From NCBI GenBank assembly GCA_029990175.1, contig JARKIP010000065.1, positions 1,740,501-1,804,500 of the forward strand: DNA of 64,000 bases, written 5' to 3'. Position 1 is the stretch's first letter. Each line of letters starts with the position of its first letter. This document shows, one piece after another, positions 10,379 through 22,988 of the stretch. The translations under genes and the position numbers were made by a program. Source of the stretch: Petunia secreta (lineage: Eukaryota; Streptophyta; Magnoliopsida; Solanales; Solanaceae). The notes beneath the pieces are model-generated. The model made no database searches. It was not told where the DNA came from and saw only the letters and a program-made list of their open reading frames with translations.

Positions 10379-11817
10379 TTGGGGTTTATGTTGGCGCCCT
10401 CTTTCCTCCTCACTTGCACCTCTTCACCTAGATCTTGCTCATGTACATCTTCAGTCAGTAGCTGGAAAGTGTTACCTGGGCTTTTGTTGATGCCTTGCCC
10501 TTTCCTTGGGCTGATATTTCTAGCAAGCTTGTTCCCTGGTACAGTCCATCCATTCCCTGCTTCTATATGAGGAAAGTCCTCCTCATTTATTATTGGTTTC
10601 TTCCCCTCTGCAACTGCTTTCTCCACTTGTTTGACAATGTCTTTATCTTGTGCCATGTTCTGTGTTCTTGGGTCATGACTTACCACCCAATCTTTCTTAG
10701 CATGTTGCTGCTTACCTTTGTCCTGTTGAACCTCCTTCTGCTGATTCTTCTGTTGTTCTTGTTTCTGCCTCTTTGTCTTGTTGCAATTGTGCCCTATTTG
10801 GCAGCATACTGGACAGTATACAGGCTTCAAGTCATAGTAAACAGCCTGTTCATAGACCCTACCATTTGGATCCTGAAGCTTGATGAGGTCAGGTAGAGGT
10901 CTAGTGATATCTATTTCTACCAAAATTCGTGCATATGAAATTCGATCCACCTGTGTTGTACATTCATCTGCATATAAAGGGTTCCCTAGTCCACTCCCAA
11001 TTCTATTTAAAGCTTCTTTGCTCCAGCAGTTTAGAGGTAGATTGGGTAAGCTTACCCAAAGTGGGATGACTTTCAATACTTCTTCAGTCAACTTGAAATC
11101 TGCAGACCATAGCTTCATAATTACTGGCCTGTTGTTCATGGTGAATGGTCCAGAGTACCACACCTCATTTCTATCTTCAACTGAACTAAATTTGACCACA
11201 AAATATCCCTCATCGTGCAGGTATATCTTAGGTTTAGCTAGATGGTTCCACTGCAAAGCAATAAACCTTTCTAAAGCTCCAATTGATTGTGTGGTACCTA
11301 TTACATACATTATGATGGCCATTTTCCATTTCTCAGTTTCAACTTCTAGTTCCCTTTCTGGAAGTTGGATTATAGTTTCTCCATTGAGTATTGTGGGTGC
11401 TATAAAGCTCAAATCCATACCTATAGCAGCTAGATTGTTTCCTTTGAAAAGTCCAGCCCATGATTTTGGTCATCCCCTTCTTTCTTCTTCGCCGGTAACT
11501 CTTTCCTTTGTTCGGCTTCTTGCTTGGTTTGCCCTTTGCTGCTCGCTGGAGCTGGAGATGTGCCCCTGTTATGTGTTTTGTTATTGTTTTCCCCCACTAG
11601 GTCCAGCTTGATGTCCCTCACTATTCTGTAAGTCCAATGGTACTGGTGTAGGTGTCGGCGTCTTCAGCTCAGCTGCCTTCATTGCTGAGGTGCCTTGCAT
11701 AGTGTTCCCACTATTCCTTGCCTCCGGTGTGACTGATTTCCCGATGATTCTTCCTAGTTCTAGTTTTGTTCGTGTACTTTTCCGTGGACGACCTCTCATT
11801 TCCGATGCGGCGCACAT
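10375..11817 (-). pseudogene. LINE ORF1: DUF4283 plus CCHC-type zinc knuckle protein
   Basis: The likely start is the ATG at minus 11799 (MRGRPRKST), a basic N-terminus common in this family; an ATG at 11817 is in the same frame. The frame stops near 11581, continues in another frame to 11430, and returns to the original frame before MDLSFIAPTI (11418). That implies two compensating frameshifts or a local rearrangement. The DUF4283 domain follows, with ALERFIALQWNHLAKPKIYL and YFVVKFSSVEDRNEVW. Next comes ARILVEIDITRPLP and a knuckle VYCPVCCQIGHNCNK. The C-terminus is rich in K and Q. ORF1 proteins bind element RNA. The stop codon overlaps the expected ORF2 start. Confidence 0.85.
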
Positions 11818-11886
11818 TAGCTAGCTCACGCTAAGTTGCGCCGAGAGAGCTCCATATGCAAAAATCGAAAGCTACAATAAACTATT

Positions 11887-12004
11887 GATGTACACTTTTT
11901 ATCAAAAAGGAATACGAAGCAACATTAATATCATTGAATAATAACTTTATCTAGAAAAACACAAAGCTTTTATTACTTTTTAAAAGGAAACTTAGAAAAT
12001 GAAT
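11887..12004. other. Short spacer between the LINE and the LTR array
   Basis: AT-rich sequence with no recognised feature lies between the putative LINE target duplication and the start of the LTR array. Confidence 0.5.
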
Positions 12005-12940
12005 TAACACGACCCGAATTTCCAGCAAGGCCGTGCCAGCACCCGACATCCTCCCATAGACCCATCAGGCAAACTCTTACCAAGTAAATTAGGAAAATAA
12101 ATATAAAACCAACTCATAAATAGGAATAAGACTTAGAAAAGAAACATAAACATACTGATACATTTAAGTTGTACATAAGAAATTACAGCTGACTGCCCAA
12201 AACACTTGCTACCCTTTCCCCTTAAGTTGACAGTAAATACAATACATTTTTAATACACACATACGATAATAAGAACATATTAAGCTCACGAGCTGGGGTA
12301 CGATACTCCCAATCACACAGTAAACACTGAACAGCATAACAACAAAATAAACCACTATCTGTAGAGCTTTGGCATAGTAAGTATGCCTTATTGGAAGCAA
12401 CGTACGAGAAGGATTCGTGCGTAGAGCATCAATAAAGGTCAAAGACCGTAAAAGAGTAGGATGAAAATAATTACCTCAAATCCTAGGTCAATAACGCTAC
12501 TTTGCAACCTCCTTTTCTTCCCGACATCCCTTAGAAATATCCCTCTCTAAGCTAAATAAGTTCAATCACACATATAAGTGCCTGACAGATGACTATTTAA
12601 TGTTCTGACCGGAAAAAAAATTACCAAAATGTACTTGGGCCGGACTTAGCTGAAAACCCATATATTATATATTTTTTGACTCCTCATAGTCTCACAAGTC
12701 CAATGATATCATTAGTTTTCATATTTGAATTCAATTTCATCAAATTCTTTAATTTCATAAACTTTAGGGTTCTAACCCAACTTTTGAATTCAATTTCAGA
12801 TGATTGTAGCTCAAGAATCATGAATTAACGAAATAGATTAACTTAGGATCGATACCTGATGATTTTGGATAAATTTTTACTTAAAATTTCCCTTGGAACA
12901 AACTTGAAAGACTGAATATGAATGAAATCAGCATAAAAAA

Positions 12941-12950
12941 CCTTTTTATA
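12941..12950 (-). promoter_or_regulatory. Putative LTR TATA box, unit A
   Basis: The minus strand reads TATAAAAAGG. The same motif and context occur in unit B at 18707-18716, so it is part of the family LTR. It is the best candidate for the U3 promoter that drives element transcription. Confidence 0.5.
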
Positions 12951-15845
12951 CTGCCTCTGTGACCTCATACAGTGCAGATTTTTTGCAATTTGGACCCAAA
13001 ATTTTCACACAAGTCATACAAATCTTGTGTGACATACTCACTAACACGGATCTCAAATCGGATTCCCGAAACTCAAGATATAGTTCCCACAGGAAGAGGT
13101 GAAATTCTCAACTTTTGGAATTTTTGCGAAAACTATCCAATCAACCTCAGAATTCACTTCTGAAAGTTCCAATGGTCACAAATGAGCATACAAACCTGAT
13201 TCAACTTTCGAATTTTGATTCGGAGCTCATTTACTCAATCAAACTCGGAAACCTCTTTTAAGCTTTATCGACAACCGAAATGGAAACCTTCTTAGAGAAT
13301 CTACCAAACGAGGTTTGAATCAACTAAAATTTTGCATACAAGTCCTAATGGACCTTATGGATCTTATGGAGCTTTTAAGATTGTCGGCGAACTAATTAGA
13401 GTCAGAACTCTCGGAAGGACTGACCGAGGTCGTTTCATTCTCATCCACTTAGACTCTCGTTCATCCTCGAATGAGCTAGAGTCTTATCTTGCAAGAGCAC
13501 TTTACACTCAGCGCAGGAAACACTTTAAACGAACCCCCAACTCGAGCTGGACAAAATGATAACAGCGACACTAGCCTCATAAGAGGATATTCAATAAAGA
13601 ACGAATCTTAGCTTAAGAGTTAAGATTACACTTAATTTACACATAGCCAATCCAAATCTTCCTCGATTGGTTTGCAGGAAAATTTTTCATTCTCGGGGCA
13701 AAGATATACTGATGAGTTAGCATTGATCCATACCGATCAAACTGACTGTTCACCTTACCTTGCAATATTATGCGATATTGAAAGATCGACTAACTTGGAA
13801 CCTAACTTACGTGTTGGTGGCACTTTCAAGAATATCATCCGCGTCTAAGTCTGGAGATACTCCCTCTATTTTGCATATACCCAGGCACCTGCTCAGAATA
13901 AATATCATCGAAATTTCTTTTTAGAATCAAAACTCCCATAGTATCCCTGCTAATTACAACGACCGAAAACTTCCAAAAGCTAGATTCACACCAAGCTGAA
14001 CTGAATACGTTACAATCAATTCTGAAGGATCACGGATACACTTCCAGTACATCAATACAGGAATGACAATATGAATTGGCATAGTGGCAGGCAAATTGAG
14101 TCGATAAGCCATCATATCAATATGCTTTTTGATACGAAAATGGGCTAATCAACATGAAACTCAACTAGTATTTCGATGATACTTGAAAGATTTACCCTTG
14201 GCATCAAGAGTTAGAGGAAAACTCCTCCACTTAGAATACGACCACCTAACCAATTAGGAACAAGGATTTTCAAGCTTCCCTTCCTTAATTCACTCGACCA
14301 AGGAAGACTTAGCAATAATATAAGCAAACGCTGCTTGGACTTGAGCTACCATATTACACTCTCTAGTAGCCAATGAACTGCAACTCTCGAGTTCATTTAT
14401 GAACCTTCACCACAAGCACCACTGCTTGATTACCTCGATTCATGAGTCAGATGATGTTCCTGATTATTTATAGCAGCCTTGTGACACCAGCAACCCGCTA
14501 CCTGGCTACATTGACATGCATTCTAGGCCAAATAAGAAACATCACAAACAGCTACAAATTCGCTTAAGCTTACTAGTTCCAGAAGAAGAAAGAATAACAC
14601 TAGATTGAGGGTTACAATAACTAGAGCTTTTGGAAGCTCACTTTTCATTTGTCTGGCTACCGGAGCTAGACTACTTCTGAGTGACCGAGTCAAGCTAGCC
14701 AGGAAATCAAAATGGAGGAACTAGACATTGAGTGGAGTTATGGCAAAACATTCATGCCAATCCCAACCTTCTAATAAGAAGGAAGCCCCAATAAGTCACC
14801 AAATGACACACTAAAAAATTTTCTCCACAGTAGAGATAAGTTCATTGCATAAGATATCATTACTAGTGTCTCACTCCAAAGCGAGATATATTGATCAATC
14901 TTTACTTACAAACTGCCTTACACCGGAAGGAAAAAGGTCACTCTCTAATGGCGGCGAAGGAATGTCACCATTCTACCAATGCTGAACCTAAAGAAAGAGA
15001 CAAACTGAGTTTTGACATATAATTTTAGAGCTGGCACATCACGATGCTAAGCAGACAAAATTGATATTCATTTCCAAATCCCTCACATCGTACCCAGATA
15101 AATAACCAGGGTTTCACAACCTCCAGAAATAAAACATACCTGAAACTCACCCTTTTACCAATTAAGATTTTAACAGAAATGACATCATCGGAAACCATGG
15201 AAACTTAATAAGACATGTGAATTCTACATCGACCGAAAGATTCAAATCTTACTCACAAGATGAAATGATCATATTAGTATCATGAACCAAGGGGTGATAC
15301 ATGGATCAGATTTTACGTATTGACTGCACTTAACTGTTAAAGAAAATGATATGCTCTACAGGTGGCAAATGAAGAACTTACCATACTCATAATACTGAAG
15401 TTGGAAAAAAGAGAAACCGACTCGGCATTAGAGTAGAGGGTGGCATACTACAATACTAGTTCGACAAGTCCACACCCATTCTAAAATTTATTCTTCGGGA
15501 CTTGGAGGATAATTAAAGCCTCAAGACCCTCAACAAATATAACACGATTAAAATCTACCCCCCTCTAGCATGACTAGTCCTCAACTGGAACAAAATTCCA
15601 GAAGAATTATTGAAAAAAATTAGAGTATATGAACCTCAAATCAATTCAAGATGTGAAGATAAGGAAAAGAGGAATTACCCGGGTCTATTGCATTGGATGC
15701 GGTAGCATCCTACCTGATTGGTAATTCATAGATTTTTCTTTGTGGCTAGATCGATATCTGCAGTTGAGGAAAGGGTGGTCATTCCCCTGCTATGAAAGAG
15801 GATATTCCTTTCTATGATGACCAGGATCACAACAACAGAAACACC

Positions 15846-16317
15846 TCAAACCTTATTAACACTGAACAAATCGGTGATGACAATGAAAAGTAAATCGAGG
15901 CTGATTCTGCCGAGGCACTGGCGCATTATAAGCACCAAGCACCGAGGGATGAACTGACTCGATAGGTGGCCTCTCCTGATAATGAAAGCCCTCACACCTT
16001 GATGAGGTATTAGAATAACCCCTAAAACCACAGGGCTTTTGGCCATCTTTCTACTGATGTCTGGGATAATCTTTCTTATGATGACCTGGATCATAGAAGA
16101 GATAACATCCCAAATTATTCTGGCGATGAATGAATTTCACCCGGTTAAGAAAACAAAATCTCTTTAGGTTCCAAAACGGAACCTCTAACTGGCCTGGTTG
16201 GACTACCTGAGGCATATCACCTGCTGCTACCACCTTTGATTGGTCCCTATTCATAAAATTACCATCGCGATTCACAAATTTTGCTATCCCATCATCTCTA
16301 GCCCTAAGCAGGGCCAC
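15846..16317 (-). pseudogene. Gag remnant with zinc-knuckle region, unit A
   Basis: The minus frame from 16317 reads FVNRDGNFMNRDQ, then FIHRQNNLGCYLFYDPGHHK and KDYPRHQ. This is a CX2CX4HX4C-type knuckle in which the second and last cysteines have become other residues (F and Y). A second frame continues to 15846 with SPVVLGVILIPHQG, matching the region right after the knuckle in unit B. Only about 500 bp separate it from the primer-binding site, much less than a full gag needs. The N-terminal capsid part is therefore missing from the ancestor of the array, not just from this copy. Confidence 0.6.
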
Positions 16318-16633
16318 AGCCTGAAGCTGAGCTTTATAATCAACTCGGCCAACAACCCTATCGTCAACCCCACTTAGTAGCTAACATCTTGTTTGTTGCC
16401 TCCGACTCTTTCACTCCATGCTAAGATAATACACAAATTCTCACCATCTGCGGGTGAGTTAAAGAAACAGATTTAGCCTTAGATAAGAAAATAGAAGCAC
16501 GATCGAGAAAGAAAAAAGAAGGGAAGCTTCCTAAATGTCACCATAGTCTCTCGTAGATAAGTACAGCCGTCTTCATACCTATCAGCGGGATTCTACCAGA
16601 TATTGTCTTAGATTGGGTAAACTCTAAACCGGA

Positions 16634-16644
16634 CTCTGATACCA
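16634..16644 (-). other. Primer-binding site, unit A
   Basis: The minus strand reads TGGTATCAGAG, matching the 3' end of initiator-methionine tRNA primer sites. It lies 2 bases inside the LTR end at 16647. It sets the element's orientation and the LTR boundary. Confidence 0.75.
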
Positions 16645-16840
16645 ACTGACACGATCCAAATTTTTGACTAGGCCGTGCGGGCACACAACATCCTCTTCTA
16701 GACCTGTCAAGCGAACCCTTACCAACTAAATTAGGTAAATAAATATAAAAATAACTCATTAATAAGAACAAGACTTAGAAAATAAACATAAACAAATTGA
16801 TACATCTAAGCTGTACAGAAAAATTACAAATGACTACCCA

Positions 16841-17963
16841 ACGTATTAGATTTAAGACTATCCAGACTATACATCTTAGAGTGCAAAATAATACATACAC
16901 CTCCCGAAGGGAGCAAAACTAAACTAGCAGTGGTGGCCGTTCTAGACAAGAGTTTGCTCACCTTGACAGATGAAATCACCTTCGGCCCTCAACCGAACGA
17001 CGAACTCGGTCCTGGAGCAAAATATGTCGAAATGAACAGATACAACAAGGAACAAGCAAGGGTAAGTCAAAAGGACTCAATAAATGGGGGATGACTAGCC
17101 ACCTAGAAGCATAGGTTAGTTAGTCAGGGCGGAGAGCTATGAAAATACTAACCAGAAATATATAAACAACTAAAGCATGTAAAAAACTAGGGACACAAGA
17201 TAGCCAGAAACATATAGACAATCTGAAATATATCCACAACCAGGTACACATACTGCATACACCAAAACATAGCACAACAATCATCAAATATCAGCAGCTA
17301 GTGTAATATAATAGGATGAATGCAAGACGATTCAATGGGGTCACATGTTCCCGACACCTATCTCCGGTGCATTTCTCTCATCGTCTACCAGAAGATATAT
17401 TCAATAATAACCCTTCATCAGTGCAGAACTTTCATCAACTCCCGGGAAGAACTGCAATAATAATTCTTCACCGGCGAGGGATTCTCATCGACTTCCGGGA
17501 AGTATATATCAAACCCATAACTTGAGTATAAAACTTCTATGTTCAATGCTCAATCATGAAGATGTGGTATACTGATATGTAATGCCACACAATTCGAACT
17601 ATCACACAATAAGTAAGCCTTGCTATCCTATAAGGATTTCCAACCTAGCAGGAAACTTCTATCTTCCTATTTGTATTCATAGTCATACCCGAAATTGCCC
17701 TCTTAATTCAATTCTAAGCTTACAGTTCAACAATAGGTATTCCTAACTATAATGGAGCTTTTATCCTTAATAAAACATTCATGCGTCGAGGCCTAACATT
17801 GCAGTCCATATGTCTAACAAAATGCTTATATTCCTGGCTCGACACTGAGCCGAATATAATGCACATATTATAAAGCATATCACAAAACTACAAACAATTA
17901 CGTATTATAAATCCGTAACCCACTCCAAACTTGTGTAGATTATAACTCTTCAATTGATATTCA
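16841..17963. other. 1.1-kb segment present in LTR of unit B but absent from unit A
   Basis: In unit A the LTR reads GACTGCCCAAAACACTTGC without a break. In unit B the same bases are split: GACTACCCA ends at 16840 and AAACACTTGC resumes at 17964. The segment has no recognisable coding region or terminal repeats. It contains CACCTCCCGAAGGGAGC and a GC-richer patch (about 16,900-17,000). Only a 2-base overlap (CA) is shared at the junction, which fits a deletion from unit A at least as well as an insertion into B. Confidence 0.6.
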
Positions 17964-18706
17964 AAACACTTGCAACCTTTTCCCCTTAGGTTGACAGTAA
18001 ATACAATACATTTTTAATACACACATAAGGCAATAAGAATATATTAAGCTCACGAGCTGGGGTACGATACACCCAATCACATGATAAACACTGAGCAACA
18101 CATAAAAAAAAATACCATTATCTATGGAGCTTATGTGTAGTAAGTACGCCTTGTTGGCAGTTACGCACGAGAAGGATACGTTCGTAGAACATCCATAAAG
18201 GTCAAAGACCATAAAAGAGTAGGATGAAAATAATTACCTCAAGTTTTGGGTCAATAACGCTACTGCGCAACCTCATTTCCTTCCCGAAATCCCTTAGAAA
18301 TATCCCTCTCTGAGCTAAATAAGTTCAAACGCACATATAAGTGCCTGAAAGATGACTATTTAACATTTTGACTCCAAAAAGGAAAAATACAAAAATGTCC
18401 CTAAGCTAGACTTAGCCGAAAACCCATAAATTACACATTTTAGGACTCCTCATAGTCTCACGAGTCCAATGATATCATTAGTTTCATATTTGAATTCAAT
18501 TTCATAAAATTCCTTAATTTCATAAATTTTAGGGTTCTAATCCAACTTGCCAATTCAATTTCAAGAGATTGTAGCTCAAGAATCATGAATAAACAAAATA
18601 GATTAGCTTAGGATCCATACCTGATAATTCTAGATAAAATTTTACTTAGAATTTCCCTTGGAACCCACTTGAAATGCTGAGTATGAACGAAATTAGCCCA
18701 AAAAAA

Positions 18707-18716
18707 CCTTTTTATA
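18707..18716 (-). promoter_or_regulatory. Putative LTR TATA box, unit B
   Basis: The minus strand reads TATAAAAAGG in the same context as in unit A (12941-12950). Its retention in both diverged LTRs supports a U3 promoter role. Confidence 0.48.
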
Positions 18717-18987
18717 CTGCCTCTGTTACCTGCTACAGTGTAGATTTTTTGCAATTTGCGTCCAAATAGGACCGTGCGAGGCTCGAAACGACCCCAAAGT
18801 TTTTCCACAAGTCATAAAACTCTTGTGTGACATGCTCGCGAACACGGATCTCGAATCGAATTTCCAAAACTCAAGATATAACAAGAAGAGGTCAAATTCT
18901 TAACTTTTGGGATTATTGCAAAATTTATCCAATCAACGTCGGAATTCATTTCTGAAAGTTCCTCTGGTCACAAATGACCATACAAAC

Positions 18988-19574
18988 TAGGGGTGCTTAT
19001 CGGTCGGTTCGGTTTAGTTTTGAAACTTATCGGTTTGGACTATCGGTTTTCAGTTTTTCAAAGTGCTAAACCAATAACCAAACCAATAAGGTATTGGTTA
19101 TCTGCTTTTGGTTTATCAGTTGTAGGTTCTTATAGGTTCGGTTTTCAATTTAACCATTAAGAAACTTATGCCTAATAATTATAAAATAATCACTTTTTAA
19201 ATGGTTGCACCTAATACGAAATCGGCTTCATTTTCACAACGGATTCAAATGCCTCTTAAAGTGAAATAATAAGTCGGTATTTGAAATTGAGGAGGTGAGT
19301 TGAAAGATACACAAGTAAAAAAAGACTAGGGTTTGAGGTTTCCAAGCTCCAACGAAGAGTACTACTTTTATATACATAAGTGCAAGATAATAAATTTAAA
19401 AACTTATTCGGTTGTCGGTTTAACCGATAAGAAAATATGCAAAACCGACAACCTAACCGATAACCCATTAAAAAAATTATGTAAACCGTTAAACAACCGA
19501 TAACCAATACCAATAAATCAATAACTTTTTATCGGTTTGGTTTATCGGTTTAAACCAAAACATGCACAACCCTA
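18988..19574. mobile_element. hAT-type MITE (587 bp) with 8-bp target duplication ATACAAAC
   Basis: The insert begins TAGGGGTGCTTATCGGTCGG and ends AACATGCACAACCCTA, imperfect terminal inverted repeats. ATACAAAC lies directly on both sides (18980-18987 and 19575-19582). The homologous position in array unit A has a single ATACAAAC (13188-13195) and no insert. An 8-bp duplication is the mark of hAT transposases. Inside are many short copies of ATCGGTTTGG and its complement, and no transposase, so it is non-autonomous. Confidence 0.9.
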
Positions 19575-22082
19575 ATACAAACCTAATTCAACTTTTGGAT
19601 TTTGATTCCGAGCTCAGTTACTCAAATCGAGCTCGAAAACCTCTTTTAAGCTTTACCGACAACCAAAGCGGAAACCTTCTCATAGAATCTACCAACCGAG
19701 GTCCTAATCAGATAAAATTTTTGAGACAGGTCCTAATGGACCTTACAGAGCTTTTAAAATTTTCGGCATACCAATTAGATTCGGAACACCCGGAACGACA
19801 GACTGAGGTCATTTCATTCTCATCCACTTAGACTCTCGTTCAGCCTCGAATGAGCTAGAGACTACTTTTGCAAGAGCACTTTACACTCAATACAGTGAAC
19901 ACTTGAAACAAACCCCCAACTCAAGTCAGACAATATGTTAATATTGACACCAAACTCATAAGGTGATATTCGATAAAGAGCGAATCTTAGCTTAAGAGTT
20001 AAGATTAAACTTAATTAACACATAGCCAATGCAAATCTTCCTCGATTGGTTGGCAGGAAAAATTTTCATTCTCGGGACAAAGATATACAGATGAGCTAGC
20101 ATTGATCTCTATAGATCAAACCGACTATTCACCTTACCCTAGAATACTTTGCGATATTAAAAGATCGACTAACTTGGAACCTAACTTTTGTGTTGGTGAC
20201 AGTTTCAAGAATATCATCTAGGTCTAAGGCTGGAGATACTACACTTTCCATATGCCCATGCACCTACTCAGAATAGATATCATCGAAATTTCTTTTTAGA
20301 ATCAAAACTCCCGTAATATCCCTGCTAATTACAACGACCGAGAACTTCCACAAGCTAAATTCACACCTAACTGAACTGAATATGTTACATCCAATTCAGA
20401 AGGATCACAGATACACTTCCAATGCATCAATAGAGGAAAGACAATATGAATTGGCATAGTGGCTGGAAAATTGAACCGATAAGTCATCCTATCAGTACGC
20501 TTTTCGGTACGAGAAACATCTAATAAAATTGAAACTCAACTTGCATTTCGATGAAGATCGAAAGATTTATCCTTAGCATTTAGAGTTGGAGGAAAACTTC
20601 TCAACTTAGAATAAAACCACCTAACCAATTAGGAATAAGGATTTTCAAGCTGCCCTTCATTAATTCACTCGACCAAGGAAGACTTAGCCATAACATAAGC
20701 AGAAAGCTGTTTGTACTTGAGATACCAGATTACACTCTCGAGGAGCCAATGAACTACAACTCTCGAGTTCATAACTTCTGCGCCTTCACCATAAGTACCA
20801 CTACTTGATGACCTCGATTCAAGAGTCAGACGACGCTCCCCATTACTCATAGTAGCCTTATGACACTAGCAACCCGCTACCTGGCTACATTGACACACAT
20901 CCCAGGCCAAAATAAGAAACATCACAAGTAGCTACGAATTTTCTTAAGCTTACCAGTTCCAGAAGAAGAAACGATAGCACTAGATTGAGGGTCACAGTAA
21001 ATAGAGCTTTTGGAAGCTCACTTTTCATTTTTCTGGCTATCGGAGCTAGACTACTTCAGAGTGACTGAGTCAAGCTAGCCAGGAAATCATAATGGAGGAA
21101 ATAGACATTGAGTGGAGTTATGACAAAACATTCATGCCAATCCCAACCTTCTAATAAGAAGGAAGCCCCCAACAAGTCACCAAAGGACACATTGGAAAAT
21201 TCGCTCTTCAATTGAGACAAGCTCATATCATAAGATATATCACTAGTGTCTCACACCAAGGCGAGACACATAGATCAATCCTTACTTACTTATTTCCTTA
21301 CACCAGAAGGAAAAATGTCACTTTCTGATGGTGGCAAAGTTATTTCACCATTCTACCAATGCTGAACCTAGGGAAAAAGACAAACTGACATTTCACATAT
21401 AATGTTAGAGCTGGCATATCATGATGCCAAGCAGACAACATCGATATTCATTTCCAAAACTTTCACATCGTACCCAGATAAATAATCATGGTTTCACAAC
21501 CTTTAGAAAAAAACATACCAGAAACTCACCTTTTTACCACTTAAGTTCTTAACAGAAATGACCTCCTCAGAAACCATAGAAACATAATAAGACAGGTGAA
21601 TTCTAGATCGACTGAAAGAGTCAAATCTTACTCACAAGATGAAATTATCATATTGGTATCTTGAACAAAGGCGAGATACATTGATCAGATTTTACTTATT
21701 GACTGCTCTTAGCTCTTAAAGAAAATGATATGCTCTACTGGTGGCAAATGAAGAACTTACCATACTCATAATACAGAACTTAGAAAAAAGACAAACCGAC
21801 TCGGCACGAGAGTGGAGGGTGGCATACTACAATACTAGTTCGATAAGTCCATACCCATTCCAAAATTCCTTCTTCGGGACTTGGGGGATAATTAAAGCCT
21901 CATAACCCTCAAGAAATATAACACGATCAAAATCTACTCTCCTCTAGCATGATCCTCAACTGGAACAACATTCCAGAAGAATCTCATAAAAAAATTAGAG
22001 TATTTGAACCTCAAATCAATTAGAGGAATTACCTGGATCTATTGCATTGGATGTCGTAGTATCCTGATTGGCAATTCATAGA

Positions 22083-22620
22083 TTATCCTTTGCGGCAGGA
22101 TTGATATCTGGGGTCGAGGGAAAGGGTGGTCATTCCCCTCCTATAGAACATGATATTCATTTTTATGAGGACCAAGATCGCAACAGGAGAAACACCTCGA
22201 AACTTAATAACACTGAACAAACTGCTGATAGTGTTGGAGAGGAAATCGATGCTGATTCTGGCGAGACGCTGGCGCATTATAAGCACCAAGCACCGAGGGA
22301 TGACTTAACTTGATGGGTGGCCTCTTCTGGTAATGAAAGCCCTCACCCCTTGATGAGGTATTAGAATGACCCCTAAAACCACAGGGCCTCTGACCATCTG
22401 ACGTCTGGGACAATCTTTCTTATGATGACCTGGATATTAGCAGACATAACATCCCAAATTATTTTACGGATGAATGAATTTCACCTGGTTACAGGATGAA
22501 ATCTCTTTAGGTTCTTAGACGGAACCTCTAACTAGCCTGGTTGGGCAGCCTGAGGCAAAACTCTTGCTACTACCACCTCTTATTGGTTCCCATTCAAAAA
22601 ATTACTATCGCGATTCACAC
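22083..22620 (-). pseudogene. Gag remnant, unit B
   Basis: The minus frame at 22413-22204 contains SQTSDGQRPCGFRGHSNTSS and EGFHYQKRPP. It matches the region just after the knuckle in unit A. The knuckle zone itself (about 22,400-22,480) is broken by a frameshift. Both units share the same truncated gag context, showing that the array multiplied an already defective element. Confidence 0.5.
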
Positions 22621-22975
22621 ATTTTGCTACCTGAACATCTCCAGCCCTAAGTGGGGCCACAGCCTGAAGTTGAGCTTCCTGATCACCTCGGCCAATACCC
22701 CTATCTTCACCCGACTGAGTAGATAACATCTCGTTTGTTGCCTCCGACTTTTTCACTCCTTGCTGAGATAATAGACAAATTTTTACAATATGCTGGTGAT
22801 TTAGCGAAGCAAATTTAGTGTTAGATAAGAAAACAAACGCACGATCGAGAAAGAAAAAAGAAGGAAAGTTTCCTAAATGCCACTATAGCCTCTCGTAGAT
22901 AAGTATGGACATCTTCGTACACATCACTAAGACTCGACAAGATAATGTCTTAGTTTGGATAAACTCTACACCAGG

Positions 22976-22985
22976 CTCTGATACC
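22976..22985 (-). other. Primer-binding site, unit B
   Basis: The minus strand reads TGGTATCAGAG-type sequence next to the third LTR start at 22989. It repeats the arrangement at 16634-16644. Confidence 0.72.
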
Positions 22986-22988
22986 AAC

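Larger units (their letters stand above)
6889..11872 (-). mobile_element. L1-type LINE retrotransposon, near full length, inactive
   Basis: The element runs on the minus strand. From high to low coordinate it holds a short 5' leader, ORF1 (11817-10375: DUF4283 plus zinc knuckle) and ORF2 (10378-7097: endonuclease, reverse transcriptase, zf-RVT). A 3' UTR ends in a short A run, seen as TTTTTT at about 6888-6893 on the plus strand. Candidate target-site duplications flank it: TACAATATACTATT from 6876 and TACAATAAACTATT from 11873, with one mismatch. That length suits target-primed reverse transcription, although the left copy overlaps the T run. Frameshifts in both ORFs and a damaged catalytic motif show it is dead. 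Confidence 0.88.
12005..16646 (-). repeat. Array unit A (about 4.64 kb): LTR plus internal region
   Basis: This unit carries one LTR at its low-coordinate side and internal sequence up to the primer-binding site at 16634-16644. It lacks both the 1.1-kb segment and the MITE found in unit B, so it serves as the empty-site reference. The upper end of the LTR cannot be fixed by eye; it extends past the TATA box at 12941-12950 into U3. Between about 13,600 and 15,800 the sequence matches unit B but no protein domain is recognisable. Reading frames there are short and cut by stops on both strands. Confidence 0.72.
16647..22988 (-). repeat. Array unit B (about 6.34 kb): LTR with two extra segments plus internal region
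   Basis: Unit B aligns with unit A from 16647-16840, again from 17964-18979 and from 19575 to the primer-binding site at 22976-22985. The length difference (about 1.7 kb) is explained by the 1.1-kb segment at 16841-17963 and the 587-bp MITE at 18988-19574 plus its 8-bp target duplication. As in unit A, no pol domain is visible, and the gag remnant near 22,100-22,620 is broken. Confidence 0.72.

Noticed and set aside
10495..11611. Long plus-strand frames of 133 and 243 codons
   Set aside because: They are the complement of LINE ORF1, which has recognisable domains on the minus strand and explains the sequence fully.
13600..15800. Search for reverse transcriptase, integrase or RNase H in the internal region of array unit A
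   Set aside because: Partial minus-strand translations of this stretch gave only short, stop-filled readings without any of the conserved blocks. A profile search could still find a very degraded domain.
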